DNA of 35,167 nt from Robiginitomaculum sp. (lineage in GTDB: Bacteria; Pseudomonadota; Alphaproteobacteria; Caulobacterales; Maricaulaceae). This document shows, piece after piece, positions 25,273 to 32,866 of this stretch; position 1 is the first letter of the stretch; each line of letters starts with the position of its first letter. A program made the translations under genes and the position numbers. The stretch spans positions 1 to 35,167 of the forward strand of contig JAKIUV010000019.1 of NCBI GenBank assembly GCA_021647375.1. The letters run 5' to 3'. A model generated the notes under the pieces. The model was given only the letters and a program-made list of their open reading frames with translations. It was not told the DNA's origin and searched no databases.

Positions 25273-25293
25273 GGAGTTATACGGTATACCGTA
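25254..25293. promoter_or_regulatory. Twin GTATAC palindromes at the LuxR-gene start (candidate operator)
   Basis: CGGTATACCG (25254-25263) and TACGGTATACCGTA (25280-25293) are perfect palindromes with centres 28 bases apart. The pair also forms a larger inverted repeat, GGTATACCGTAT (25255-25266) with ATACGGTATACC (25279-25290), separated by 12 bases. This is a typical layout for a dimeric regulator with two cooperating sites. The ATG at 25272 lies between the two, so translation from the downstream TTG would leave both in the leader. Confidence 0.65.
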
Positions 25294-25536
25294 GTTGACT
25301 ATTGTTGATTTAGCAAATAAACTCTCTCAGCCTTTGTGGGGCGCAAGCGAGGGCAGGTTGCCTCTTTATGATCTCATTAACAACGGGGCGACTAGGCACT
25401 TTCGGAGGAATATTCCAATTCCCCCGAAAGTTCTTTTCCAAAAATTACGAATTGCATGGGGAAGTGCTTGCTGCCTTATTTTTATTCTACTATGGCTTGA
25501 TTAATTATCTGGGGGAGTGGGATAACTGCAAATGCC
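25294..25536. other. Intergenic stretch with one stem-loop, no convincing gene
   Basis: Between the LuxR-gene operator and a small reading frame I see no gene I would defend; open frames here have no family resemblance or ribosome-binding site. One stem-loop stands out: ACTTTCGG (25398-25405) pairs with CCGAAAGT (25424-25431), enclosing the palindrome GGAATATTCC (25407-25416), and is followed by a T-rich TTCTTTTCC. It may be a weak plus-strand terminator or a leader structure. Confidence 0.4.
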
Positions 25537-25719
25537 ATGAGTACAAACAAATGGACGCGGGTAGAACGGCTTTTTCATACCGCTATGGAGAAGCCCAATA
25601 ATCGGCGTAGTGCTTACCTGCGGGATGCCTGCGATAGCGAGGCAGAGTACGAAGACTGTATGCGGCTTGTGCAAGCGGCGCAACGACGTCCGGGGAACAA
25701 ATATCGGCCATCAAAGTGA
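25537..25719 (+). CDS. Small protein resembling the N-terminal segment of TPR-type Ser/Thr kinases (possible remnant)
   Basis: A 60-residue frame starting MSTNKWTRVERLFHTAMEKP and continuing RRSAYLRDACDSEAEYEDCM. The pattern W-x-R-V-E-x-L-F-x-x-A...P...R...L-x-x-A-C is the segment that precedes the kinase domain in many TPR-containing bacterial serine/threonine kinases. Here it stops right after this segment and no kinase sequence follows in any frame up to the next gene. It is either a decayed fragment or a stand-alone helical small protein. There is no clear ribosome-binding site (GGGGGAG is about 20 bases away), which favours a remnant. Confidence 0.45.
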   Translation: MSTNKWTRVERLFHTAMEKPNNRRSAYLRDACDSEAEYEDCMRLVQAAQRRPGNKYRPSK

Positions 25720-25805
25720 TTCCAAATGAGCGCAAACCGCTCTAGCCGCAATAAAACATAGTTTTTTATTAATGCTTGTGATAACAATGCCCTGAGGAAT
25801 TAATA

Positions 25806-27578
25806 GTGGGGCACTGCATTTTGAACAGGGACGACAAATATGAAGATTCCCAAACCCGCAACGAGGTTGTGGATTGGGTTTACGATGCTGCGCTGAGGCC
25901 TGAAAACTACGCGCTTATTTTAAAGACTTGGGATGCCTATATTGCCAAAGGCGTCTTGGCAAACCGCTCAAATGAAGACACTTTAATAGACACAAAAATC
26001 CTTGCCCAGCATTTCGTTCGTGCCATAGAAGTGTTTGAGCAAACCAAAAAAGTCCAGCGCCAAAAACTGCAAGTTTTCCTAGATGAACAAGTTTTTGCCA
26101 GTGCCATAGTCTCTATGGACGGTACGGTTTTGGCCAGCAATGAGATCGCAAAGAAACGCTTATCATTACGGCCAAATGAGAAACTGTATGATTTGAGTTT
26201 GGAGCCGGAAAGTTTGCACATATTCCGCACGGCTTTGCGTGATTTCAGGAACAATGCTACCAAACCACCGAAAAACTTAAACCTACGCGTTTTGGACGAA
26301 GGCGGGTCTGGAACTTTGCTGGTCGCAGAAATACTCACCCAGCACGGGTTTACCGACTGCGCCGAGGACAATGTCGTGTTGATTAAATCGTGCTTGGCCG
26401 AATGGAACGCTGCGGGGGCGGGAATTATCAAAGATGCCTTTGGCTATACCGATACAGAAATGGAAATCCTCGAACTGATTTGTTCGGGTAAATCCGCGCA
26501 CCAGATTGCAGAAAAAAACGGCACGAAAGTGCAAACCGTAAGATGGCACTTTAAGAATTTACTGGCAAAATCCCGGCTGAATACCCGCAGTGAATTGGTA
26601 CGGATTGTCACGGGTATCTTACATGTGTCTGAAAAATCGCCGCTCACATCAACACAGTTTTATGTGAATTGGAAGAAGGAAAATGCCTTCCAACGCTTAG
26701 AGAAAATCAAACGCAAAGATGGGCGCACACTGCAATTCGCACATTACGGGCATAAGGTCGGGCGGCCTATTCTAAGCCTGCACGATTATACATCTGCCCC
26801 CATTGCACACCGCGCTCTCGTGCAGGCAATGGCCGAACAAGGCTTGCAGGTCATAGCGCCGTTTAAATTTGGTTTTGGGAAAAACACAGGACAGCCGGGG
26901 CGGTTTGACCCAAAGGCTCATATTCAAGATTGTATAGAAATCCTGGACCATTTGGAAATCAAAGACATTACCATCGTCGGGTTCGGCGCAGGTGGTATTA
27001 ATGCTTTGTGCGCGGCGGATATGTTCCCCGAGCGTTTCACCCAAGTCGGACTTATCAATGTCGGCGCACCCTTAACCACCAAAGCCCAATATGCCGCCAT
27101 GCCGCCCAATCCGCGCATGGTTTATTGGATGGCCCACGACACGCCAGAGCTTTTATACGCACCGCAAACTTTTGTGGCCGATAGCTATTTTGCCAGTGAA
27201 GCCGGGAAACACCAATTCCTTGATCTGGTCTTTGCCTCAAGTCCTGTGGATCAACGGCTTATTCGCGACAAACAAGTTTACAAAATGGCCCAAGACATCA
27301 TTGGCTACGGCCTATCGGACTCGTCTTGGCAAGTTGACGAATTTGCCTATTTATTTGGTGATTGGGAGGCTTTGTTCACATCGGTATCAGAAACCACGCC
27401 TATTCATTTTATTCACGGCCAAGATCATGATGTGCTTTCGCGGTTAGAACTTGAGAAATTCTTGGCGGATTATCCCCTTGTAAATGCAACATTGATACAA
27501 AACGCCGCGAGGCTCCTAGCCTATGCCCAGCCAGAAAATATGGCTTTGGCGTTAAAAACCATGACCGACACGCTATAA
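25806..27578 (+). CDS. LuxR-type HTH regulator fused to a catalytically degenerate alpha/beta-hydrolase domain
   Basis: A 590-residue fusion. Residues about 90-200 look like a PAS-type sensor (VFASAIVSMDGTVLASNEIA). Residues 206-268 are a LuxR/GerE HTH (YTDTEMEILELICSGKSAHQ, then IAEKNGTKVQTVRWHFKNLL). Residues about 320-590 have an alpha/beta-hydrolase fold. The nucleophile elbow reads VGFGAGG with Gly394 where Ser is expected, and the normal NAGHLL motif reads NAARLL with Arg569 instead of His; the acid-position Asp540 (HGQDHD) remains. I infer a ligand-sensing, non-catalytic domain. The start is GTG with a strong GAGGA seven bases upstream. It lies 130 bases before the adhesin gene. Confidence 0.85.
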   Translation: MGHCILNRDDKYEDSQTRNEVVDWVYDAALRPENYALILKTWDAYIAKGVLANRSNEDTLIDTKILAQHFVRAIEVFEQTKKVQRQKLQVFLDEQVFASAIVSMDGTVLASNEIAKKRLSLRPNEKLYDLSLEPESLHIFRTALRDFRNNATKPPKNLNLRVLDEGGSGTLLVAEILTQHGFTDCAEDNVVLIKSCLAEWNAAGAGIIKDAFGYTDTEMEILELICSGKSAHQIAEKNGTKVQTVRWHFKNLLAKSRLNTRSELVRIVTGILHVSEKSPLTSTQFYVNWKKENAFQRLEKIKRKDGRTLQFAHYGHKVGRPILSLHDYTSAPIAHRALVQAMAEQGLQVIAPFKFGFGKNTGQPGRFDPKAHIQDCIEILDHLEIKDITIVGFGAGGINALCAADMFPERFTQVGLINVGAPLTTKAQYAAMPPNPRMVYWMAHDTPELLYAPQTFVADSYFASEAGKHQFLDLVFASSPVDQRLIRDKQVYKMAQDIIGYGLSDSSWQVDEFAYLFGDWEALFTSVSETTPIHFIHGQDHDVLSRLELEKFLADYPLVNATLIQNAARLLAYAQPENMALALKTMTDTL

Positions 27579-27601
27579 TATAGCCATAAATCAGCAATAA
27601 A

Positions 27602-27636
27602 CGGACAAACCCCGCGTGTCCCCCCTATATAGGGGG
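27602..27636 (+). promoter_or_regulatory. Palindromic promoter-like region upstream of adhesin gene 1
   Basis: CCCCCTATATAGGGGG (27621-27636) is a perfect 16-bp palindrome 72 bases before the adhesin ATG. Its TATATA core (27626-27631) could be a -10 with CGGACA (27602-27607) as a poor -35 at 18 bases. An operator covering the -10, or a short structured element, are both possible. Confidence 0.4.
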
Positions 27637-27664
27637 CGACCAATACTGATGTTTTGTCGTCACA

Positions 27665-27705
27665 AAGCCCCATAACTTTAACTGTGACTTTAACCAAAGG
27701 GGCTT
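27665..27705 (+). promoter_or_regulatory. Leader hairpin that would cover the adhesin ribosome-binding site
   Basis: AAGCCCC (27665-27671) pairs with GGGGCTT (27699-27705); the second arm includes the AAAGGGG Shine-Dalgarno sequence (27696-27702) six bases before the ATG. The 27-base loop holds two direct copies of ACTTTAAC (27675-27682, 27687-27694). Formation of the stem would hide the ribosome-binding site, suggesting translational control; this is inferred from pairing only. Confidence 0.45.
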
Positions 27706-27708
27706 CTC

Positions 27709-30700
27709 ATGTCATATTCTAACTCAACTAAAACCAACACATCTTTCAAAACTTTGCTCGCGGTCGGCTGTACAGGTGCAGCGCTTCTCATGTCTATGAA
27801 CGCGAATGCCGACGAAAATATGCGCGACAATTCTGCACTGACAGCGAAAATCGACTTTCTCGAAGCGCAATTAAATGCGCTGCGCCAAGAAATCCAAACC
27901 GGCGAAAGTGCGGCACTGGACCTAGAAGCCCCAGCCCAAGCCAATCTTTCGCCGGGTTGGTCCGTGCTGGCGGGCAAGCCAACGGTTGCAGAACCATCCA
28001 ACACGATTACGGATAAACCCCTGTTCAGTTCCGGACATCATTGTACTGAAGGCTCCGGCTTCATCAATTCTATGCGATGCGGCATTTCTTCCACCGCTAC
28101 AGATACCGCCTCCTCGGCTGTGGGTTCTTTCTCAGATGCCACTGCGGAATACGCTAGCGCTTTTGGGCATTCCGCTCAGGCTACGGGTTTGCAGTCCACA
28201 TCTGTGGGTGCTTGGTCTGATGCCGCCGTCGCTAATGCCAGCGCATTTGGCTATCAAGCCCAAGCAACAGGCATTCGGTCCACATCATTGGGTGCTCAAT
28301 CCGGTGCCAGCATTAACAATGCCAGCGCTCTTGGTTATAATGCGCAAGCCATTGGGTTGCAGTCCACATCTTTGGGCGCTGAATCTGATGCCACCATGAC
28401 TGATGCTAGCGCTTTGGGGTATTTAGCCCAAGCAACTGGTGTGCGGTCCACAACTGTGGGGGCTAGCTCCTTTGCCACCATGACAGATGCAAGCGCATTT
28501 GGATATGAAGCCAGTGCATCGGGCGAGCAGTCCACCTCTGTGGGGTCTAGCTCTGATGCCACCATGGCCAAAGCCAGCGCCTTTGGGGACAATGCCCAGG
28601 CCACGGGCTTGCGGTCCACATCCGTAGGGGCTAATTCTGATGCGACAGAGGCATATGCTAGCGCCTTTGGTTATTCAAGCAATGCTTCGGGTGTGAATTC
28701 TACGTCTGCAGGAGCCTTCAGTGACGCCACAATGGAAAATGCCAGCGCATTTGGCTATAATGCTCAAGCCACAGGTTTGCGGTCTACATCTATTGGGACA
28801 AATTCTGATGCTACCATGACCAATGCCAGTGCTTTGGGGTATTTATCCCAAGCCACGGGGGTGCAGTCCACCTCTGTGGGCGCTTCATCTGGTGCCACTA
28901 TGCAAAATGCCAGCGCTTTTGGAGCAAGCGCCCAAGCCACGGGTTTTCGCTCCACATCTGTAGGAGCTTTCTCCGATGCTACAATGACCGATGCTAGCGC
29001 ATTTGGCATTCTCGCCAAAGCCACGGGTGAATGGTCGACCTCTGTGGGGGCGTCCGCCGATGCGACCATGGCGAATGCCAGCGCTTTTGGACGTTTAGCC
29101 CAAGCCATCGGTGTGCAGTCCACCTCTGTGGGGGCGTCCTCCGACGCAATTTTAGAAAATGCCAGCGCATTTGGGTATGAGGCTCAGGCAACGGGTTTGA
29201 ATTCCACATCTGTGGGTGCGGGTTCCGGTGCCACCATGACCAGTGCCAGCGCATTTGGACGTTTTGCGCAAGCTACGGGTGAACGGTCCACATCTATTGG
29301 TGCTCTCTCCGATGCCACGGGTGAGCAGTCCATAGCGCTTGGCGCCTCAAGTCAGGCCACTGCCCTTGGGGCGACGGCCATTGGCTCGGCGATTTTGTCT
29401 TCCGATGCGGCGCGCGCCTCTGCCCTTGGCTCTATTGCGCTCGGCAGCGCGGTTTATGCACCGGGCGGCGGTCTGGTTTTCCAAGGCGCGAACGCCAGTG
29501 GCGATTACGACATAGCCATAGGGGCAGACAGCACAGCCTCAGGCTGGTTTTCTATGGCTTTGGGCTTAAATGCTAATGCAGCCAATACCGATTCCATCGC
29601 TTTGGGACGTAATACCAATGCCACGGGTTTACAGTCCACATCAGTGGGCGCGTATTCCGAGGCTACCATGACCGATTCCAGCGCTTTTGGGCGTTCAGCC
29701 CAAGCAACGGGCTTGAATTCTACATCAGTGGGTGCTTTGTCTGATGCCAGCATGGATGATGCCATCGCTATGGGGTATACTGCCCAAGCTACGGGTTCGC
29801 GCAGCATATCTATAGGCGGTATTTCTGATGCCACCACGACTGGTGCCATCGCATTTGGTTATGCTACCCAAGCTACGGGTGTGCGGTCCATATCTATGGG
29901 TACGGCTTCCAGTGCCACTATGGAAAATGCCAGCGCATTTGGCTATGCTGCCGATGCTACGGGTTTCCGTGCCACATCTGTGGGTGCGGCTTCCGATGCC
30001 AGCGCAGATTATGCGACGGCGCTTGGAGGTCAGGCGCAGGCTAGCGGGCTTGGCGCTACGGCTATTGGGGCGGGCAATACTAACCTTGAGGCTGCCACTG
30101 CCTCTGGCCTTGGCTCTGTTGCTCTTGGTGGGGCAACTTATAACGCCGTAACAAATGCCTTACTGGTCGATGGTGCCGAGGCTAGTGCGGCTTACGCCCT
30201 TGCTTTTGGGTCTGGGGCTTTGGCGTCCGGCGTGGATAGTTTTGCCTTTGGGCGGATTGCCGCAGCAGCAGGCTTGAACGGCCTTGCCATTGGTTCGGTG
30301 TCGGATGCTAGCGGGGATTATGCTACCTCCTTGGGCTTTGGCTCGGAAGGGTCGGGCCTAAACTCCATTGCTATCGGGCGCATCGCCACGGCGTCGGGTA
30401 TCAATGCCTTTGCCTTGGGCCGTAACACGGTGGCAACAGGCACATCGGCTATGGCGTTCGGGTTTGATTCCGATGCTACGGCAAACTTCACTGTAGCAGT
30501 CGGCAATAATGCTCAAGCATCGGCGCTCTATGCCATGTCATTTGGCACGTCTGCCAATGCCAGCCTAGACAATGCTCTGGCTTTTGGGCGGCAGTCCGAG
30601 GCATCAGGGCTGAACTCTTTTGCCTTTGGGCGCAATTCAGTATCATCTGCGACATCAACAATCGCCATGGGCTTTGATGCCGATGCTACAGCCAATTTCG

Positions 30701-31707
30701 CCTTTGCCTTTGGCAATAATGCCCAAGCTACGGGTGTGGACAGTATCGCATTCGGGGCATCCAGTTCAGCCGCAGGTGAAGACGGTATCGCATTCGGGCG
30801 CTCGTCCTCAGCCGGGTTTGATGGTTCCATGGCCTTTGGCAATGGGGTCAGTGCCACACTGATTGATCAGATCGCCTTTGGTAATGCGGGACAAACATAC
30901 ACATTTGCAGGCCTACCGTCCGCACTATCCCTTAGCCGCCAAGGGGCCGTCCACGGCCTCGTCACCACGGACGCAAGCGGCAATCTCGCTTCTGACGGCG
31001 GGGCGCTGGACGGGCGTGTGGCCGTGCTTGAGGGGGCTGCGGCAGAAGAGCTTGACACCAAAGCAACCAGCATGCGCGACTATGCCAATGGCTTGCGCGG
31101 TGATACAGGAACCTCTACGGGGACGACTGTTGCTGACGGTATATCCGGCTCTATTGGTGATACACCGATCACAGGCTCTACGGGTGTCATCGGCGGTGGC
31201 TATACACCGACGATTGGTCTGGATGGCGGCCTGGACGGCGGCTTTGGCGGCGGCACATCAGTGGTCTCCGAGGGTGTTACCTATGTGGCCGAAAGCACCG
31301 TGTTCAACACCATCGCGGTGAATGCCGACAATATCGCCACCAATGCACAGGGCATAGCTACCAATGGTGGCCGCATCATTGTCAACTCGAACCGCATCGC
31401 CTCCAATGTATCGCTGATCAACGCCAACTCCGGCCTGATCGCGAGCAACACGGATATGATTTTGCAAAACACGGACGAGCTTCGTAGAGCCACACGCGGT
31501 ATTGCAGGTGTCGCGGCCTTGCCGGACATGTTCCTGGCCTCGGACGAAACCACAGCCATATCAGGCGGTATCGGTTTCTTTGGCGACCAAATCGGTCTCG
31601 GCGTCACCGCCACCCAAAGGCTCAACAATAATTGGAGCTTCGGCGCCAGCATCGCCGTAGCCGACGATGTAGCCACAGGCAAGCTACAAGCCCGCTGGGC
31701 GCGCTAG
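27709..31707 (+). CDS. Trimeric-autotransporter-like adhesin with YadA-type head repeats (paralogue 1)
   Basis: A 1332-residue surface protein. The signal peptide ends about NANA34. An N-terminal domain (35-130) has a short coiled coil, GWSVLAGK and a Cys pair C112/C124. Then come YadA/Hep_Hag head repeats of 14 residues (S-x-A-x-G pattern) in 28-residue pairs, residues about 161-1065, and a Gly/Thr-rich linker. Residues 1202-1257 are eight heptads with Ile at a and Asn at d (IAVNADN, IATNAQG...ILQNTDE). The last 70 residues (RRATRGIAGVAALPDMFL, then four short strands) resemble the YadA anchor that builds a 12-stranded trimeric barrel. The chain ends KLQARWAR, not with an aromatic residue. 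Monocistronic, with its own terminator. Probable role: attachment or aggregation. Confidence 0.87.
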   Translation: MSYSNSTKTNTSFKTLLAVGCTGAALLMSMNANADENMRDNSALTAKIDFLEAQLNALRQEIQTGESAALDLEAPAQANLSPGWSVLAGKPTVAEPSNTITDKPLFSSGHHCTEGSGFINSMRCGISSTATDTASSAVGSFSDATAEYASAFGHSAQATGLQSTSVGAWSDAAVANASAFGYQAQATGIRSTSLGAQSGASINNASALGYNAQAIGLQSTSLGAESDATMTDASALGYLAQATGVRSTTVGASSFATMTDASAFGYEASASGEQSTSVGSSSDATMAKASAFGDNAQATGLRSTSVGANSDATEAYASAFGYSSNASGVNSTSAGAFSDATMENASAFGYNAQATGLRSTSIGTNSDATMTNASALGYLSQATGVQSTSVGASSGATMQNASAFGASAQATGFRSTSVGAFSDATMTDASAFGILAKATGEWSTSVGASADATMANASAFGRLAQAIGVQSTSVGASSDAILENASAFGYEAQATGLNSTSVGAGSGATMTSASAFGRFAQATGERSTSIGALSDATGEQSIALGASSQATALGATAIGSAILSSDAARASALGSIALGSAVYAPGGGLVFQGANASGDYDIAIGADSTASGWFSMALGLNANAANTDSIALGRNTNATGLQSTSVGAYSEATMTDSSAFGRSAQATGLNSTSVGALSDASMDDAIAMGYTAQATGSRSISIGGISDATTTGAIAFGYATQATGVRSISMGTASSATMENASAFGYAADATGFRATSVGAASDASADYATALGGQAQASGLGATAIGAGNTNLEAATASGLGSVALGGATYNAVTNALLVDGAEASAAYALAFGSGALASGVDSFAFGRIAAAAGLNGLAIGSVSDASGDYATSLGFGSEGSGLNSIAIGRIATASGINAFALGRNTVATGTSAMAFGFDSDATANFTVAVGNNAQASALYAMSFGTSANASLDNALAFGRQSEASGLNSFAFGRNSVSSATSTIAMGFDADATANFAFAFGNNAQATGVDSIAFGASSSAAGEDGIAFGRSSSAGFDGSMAFGNGVSATLIDQIAFGNAGQTYTFAGLPSALSLSRQGAVHGLVTTDASGNLASDGGALDGRVAVLEGAAAEELDTKATSMRDYANGLRGDTGTSTGTTVADGISGSIGDTPITGSTGVIGGGYTPTIGLDGGLDGGFGGGTSVVSEGVTYVAESTVFNTIAVNADNIATNAQGIATNGGRIIVNSNRIASNVSLINANSGLIASNTDMILQNTDELRRATRGIAGVAALPDMFLASDETTAISGGIGFFGDQIGLGVTATQRLNNNWSFGASIAVADDVATGKLQARWAR
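28189..29280 (+). repeat. 13 tandem 84-bp in-frame repeats in adhesin 1
   Basis: Thirteen uninterrupted 28-codon units, each beginning with an x-x-STS-V-G-type block and ending GxxAQATG, e.g. from LQSTSVGAWSD. Many units carry the same codons for STSVG (TCCACATCTGTGGGT), which at DNA level is a CCACA-N2-TGTGG hairpin-like motif. Unit number can change by recombination without a frameshift. Confidence 0.9.
29629..29964 (+). repeat. Second block of four 84-bp repeats in adhesin 1
   Basis: Four 28-codon units (from LQSTSVGAYSE to FGYAADATG) of the same family as the first block, separated from it by a less regular head segment containing an inserted GATAIGSA...SALGSIALG module. Confidence 0.88.
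31312..31479 (+). other. Eight consecutive Ile(a)/Asn(d) stalk heptads in adhesin 1
   Basis: Codons for residues 1202-1257 read as IxxNxxx eight times with no slip. Asn at d positions (N@d layers) is an established feature of trimeric autotransporter coiled coils, where the asparagines hold anions in the core. It links the head to the membrane anchor. Confidence 0.85.
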
Positions 31708-31743
31708 GCGCGGCAAACAACGGGGCGAAGGCGATCGCCGCAA

Positions 31744-31774
31744 CCGCTCTCCTTTACGGGAGGGCGGCTTTTTT
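31744..31774 (+). terminator. Rho-independent terminator of adhesin gene 1
   Basis: CCGCTCTCC (31744-31752) pairs with GGAGGGCGG (31759-31767; one G-U pair) around a 6-base loop, then CTTTTTT at 31768-31774. It ends transcription 37 bases after the adhesin stop and before the convergent araC-type gene. Confidence 0.9.
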
Positions 31775-31837
31775 GCTCATGCATAGCCGTTATCGAAAAT
31801 TTAACATACCCTAGCAGTGCGTGGCATAATAAATTGC

Positions 31838-32866
31838 CTATGATTTTTCAGGGAATGTTCTCAGTGCGGCATAGCGCTTTGGCGTCATGCCGTGCCGAGT
31901 GCGAAACGCATGGCTGAAAGCACTTTGCTCGCTAAAGCCTAATTTTTGGGCAAGCTGGGCGAGAGAGATGTTTTTGTCTCTCATATGAATTTCGCAACTC
32001 TCCCAACGCACATTATGCACCAACTGGCGAAAGGAAATGTTTTCCCCTGTCAACCTACGCCTCAAGGTGCGCTCGCTCATACCCATTAGCCCGGCAATGT
32101 GGCTAATTGTCGGGACGCCCGTTGATAAGAGTGCCTCTAGGGTATCGTAGACTATTTCTCTGCACGTCTGTTTCCCGTCCAAGCTCGCCAAAGCCCTGTC
32201 AAGGCGTTTTGAAATGATGGCAACAAGCTCCGGATTATGTTGCGGAAACGGGGTATGGGCAATGGCGGCATCAAATACCATGGCGTTTCTTGGCGCATCG
32301 AACTGGATTTTGCAATTAAACACTTTTTCAAAACTACTCACATATCCAGTAGGGCCGTGACGAAACTGCACAACGGAGATCACATTACCTACGCCTATCC
32401 AGTTCATCCACAGTCCGAGAGTGAAATAACCGCTAAACACCGCGTCGGTCATCGGGCGCAAATATTCGTCATCATCTGAGTGAGGCTGCCAGACAATGGC
32501 GGCGTTCTTTCCTTCCAGCACAAGCCTTGTCGTGCCAATGTCCTGGGTCAGGCGCTGGTATTTTGTATTGAGCTTCAGGGCTTCGACGATATTTGCACAA
32601 GAAATTGCCACATAGCCAATATCGCGAAAGGTCTGTGGACGAAAATTTCGTCCTACAAGCACGCCAGTTCCTGCTTGGGCCAATTGTGCTTCCGCGTTAT
32701 GAAGCATGTCCAAAAATGCAGTTGCAGAAATTCTTTGGGCCGGGTTGGCAATGCGGTCTTCATCCAGACCTATACTCGCCAAAAGCAAATTAGGATCACA
32801 TCCTTCTTCGATGCAGCTTTGATAGGCGCTTAGAAAATATCGCGCTGAAACAGATTTTTTTGTCAT
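31838..32866 (-). CDS. AraC-family transcriptional regulator with AraC-type N-terminal ligand-binding domain
   Basis: A 342-residue regulator. The C-terminal double HTH (about 245-335) shows TISHIAGLMGMSERTLRRRL and ISLAQLAQKLGFSEQSAFSH, followed by AFRTRHGMTPKRY, the AraC signature end. The N-terminal 200 residues (LLASIGLDEDRIANPAQRIS, LGLWMNWIGVG, VFNCKIQFDAPRNAMVF) match the arabinose-binding-domain-of-AraC type found in OruR/GliR-like regulators, so an effector is expected but unidentified. ATG 32866 is preferred; an in-frame ATG at 32950 would add a 28-residue hydrophobic extension not usual for the family. It is divergent from adhesin gene 2 (276 bases apart), making that gene the first candidate target. 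Confidence 0.87.
   Translation of the reverse strand: MTKKSVSARYFLSAYQSCIEEGCDPNLLLASIGLDEDRIANPAQRISATAFLDMLHNAEAQLAQAGTGVLVGRNFRPQTFRDIGYVAISCANIVEALKLNTKYQRLTQDIGTTRLVLEGKNAAIVWQPHSDDDEYLRPMTDAVFSGYFTLGLWMNWIGVGNVISVVQFRHGPTGYVSSFEKVFNCKIQFDAPRNAMVFDAAIAHTPFPQHNPELVAIISKRLDRALASLDGKQTCREIVYDTLEALLSTGVPTISHIAGLMGMSERTLRRRLTGENISFRQLVHNVRWESCEIHMRDKNISLAQLAQKLGFSEQSAFSHAFRTRHGMTPKRYAALRTFPEKS

Noticed and set aside
25295..25601. Two overlapping small frames in the intergenic region (70-77 residues)
   Set aside because: They contain the stem-loop sequence, lack ribosome-binding sites and recognisable motifs, and overlap each other.
25728..25770. GAGCG/CGCTC stem followed by AT-rich sequence as a terminator after the small frame
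   Set aside because: The stem is five pairs only and the T-rich run is about 20 bases away.
27769..27771. Cys21 in the adhesin 1 signal peptide (AVGC) as a lipobox
   Set aside because: Position -3 is Ala, and a clear signal-peptidase I site (NANA) follows; the YadA-like anchor makes lipidation unnecessary.
28189..29280. Regularly spaced repeats as a CRISPR array
   Set aside because: The units are contiguous coding repeats of 84 bp with no unrelated spacers, in frame with a surface protein; there are no cas genes.
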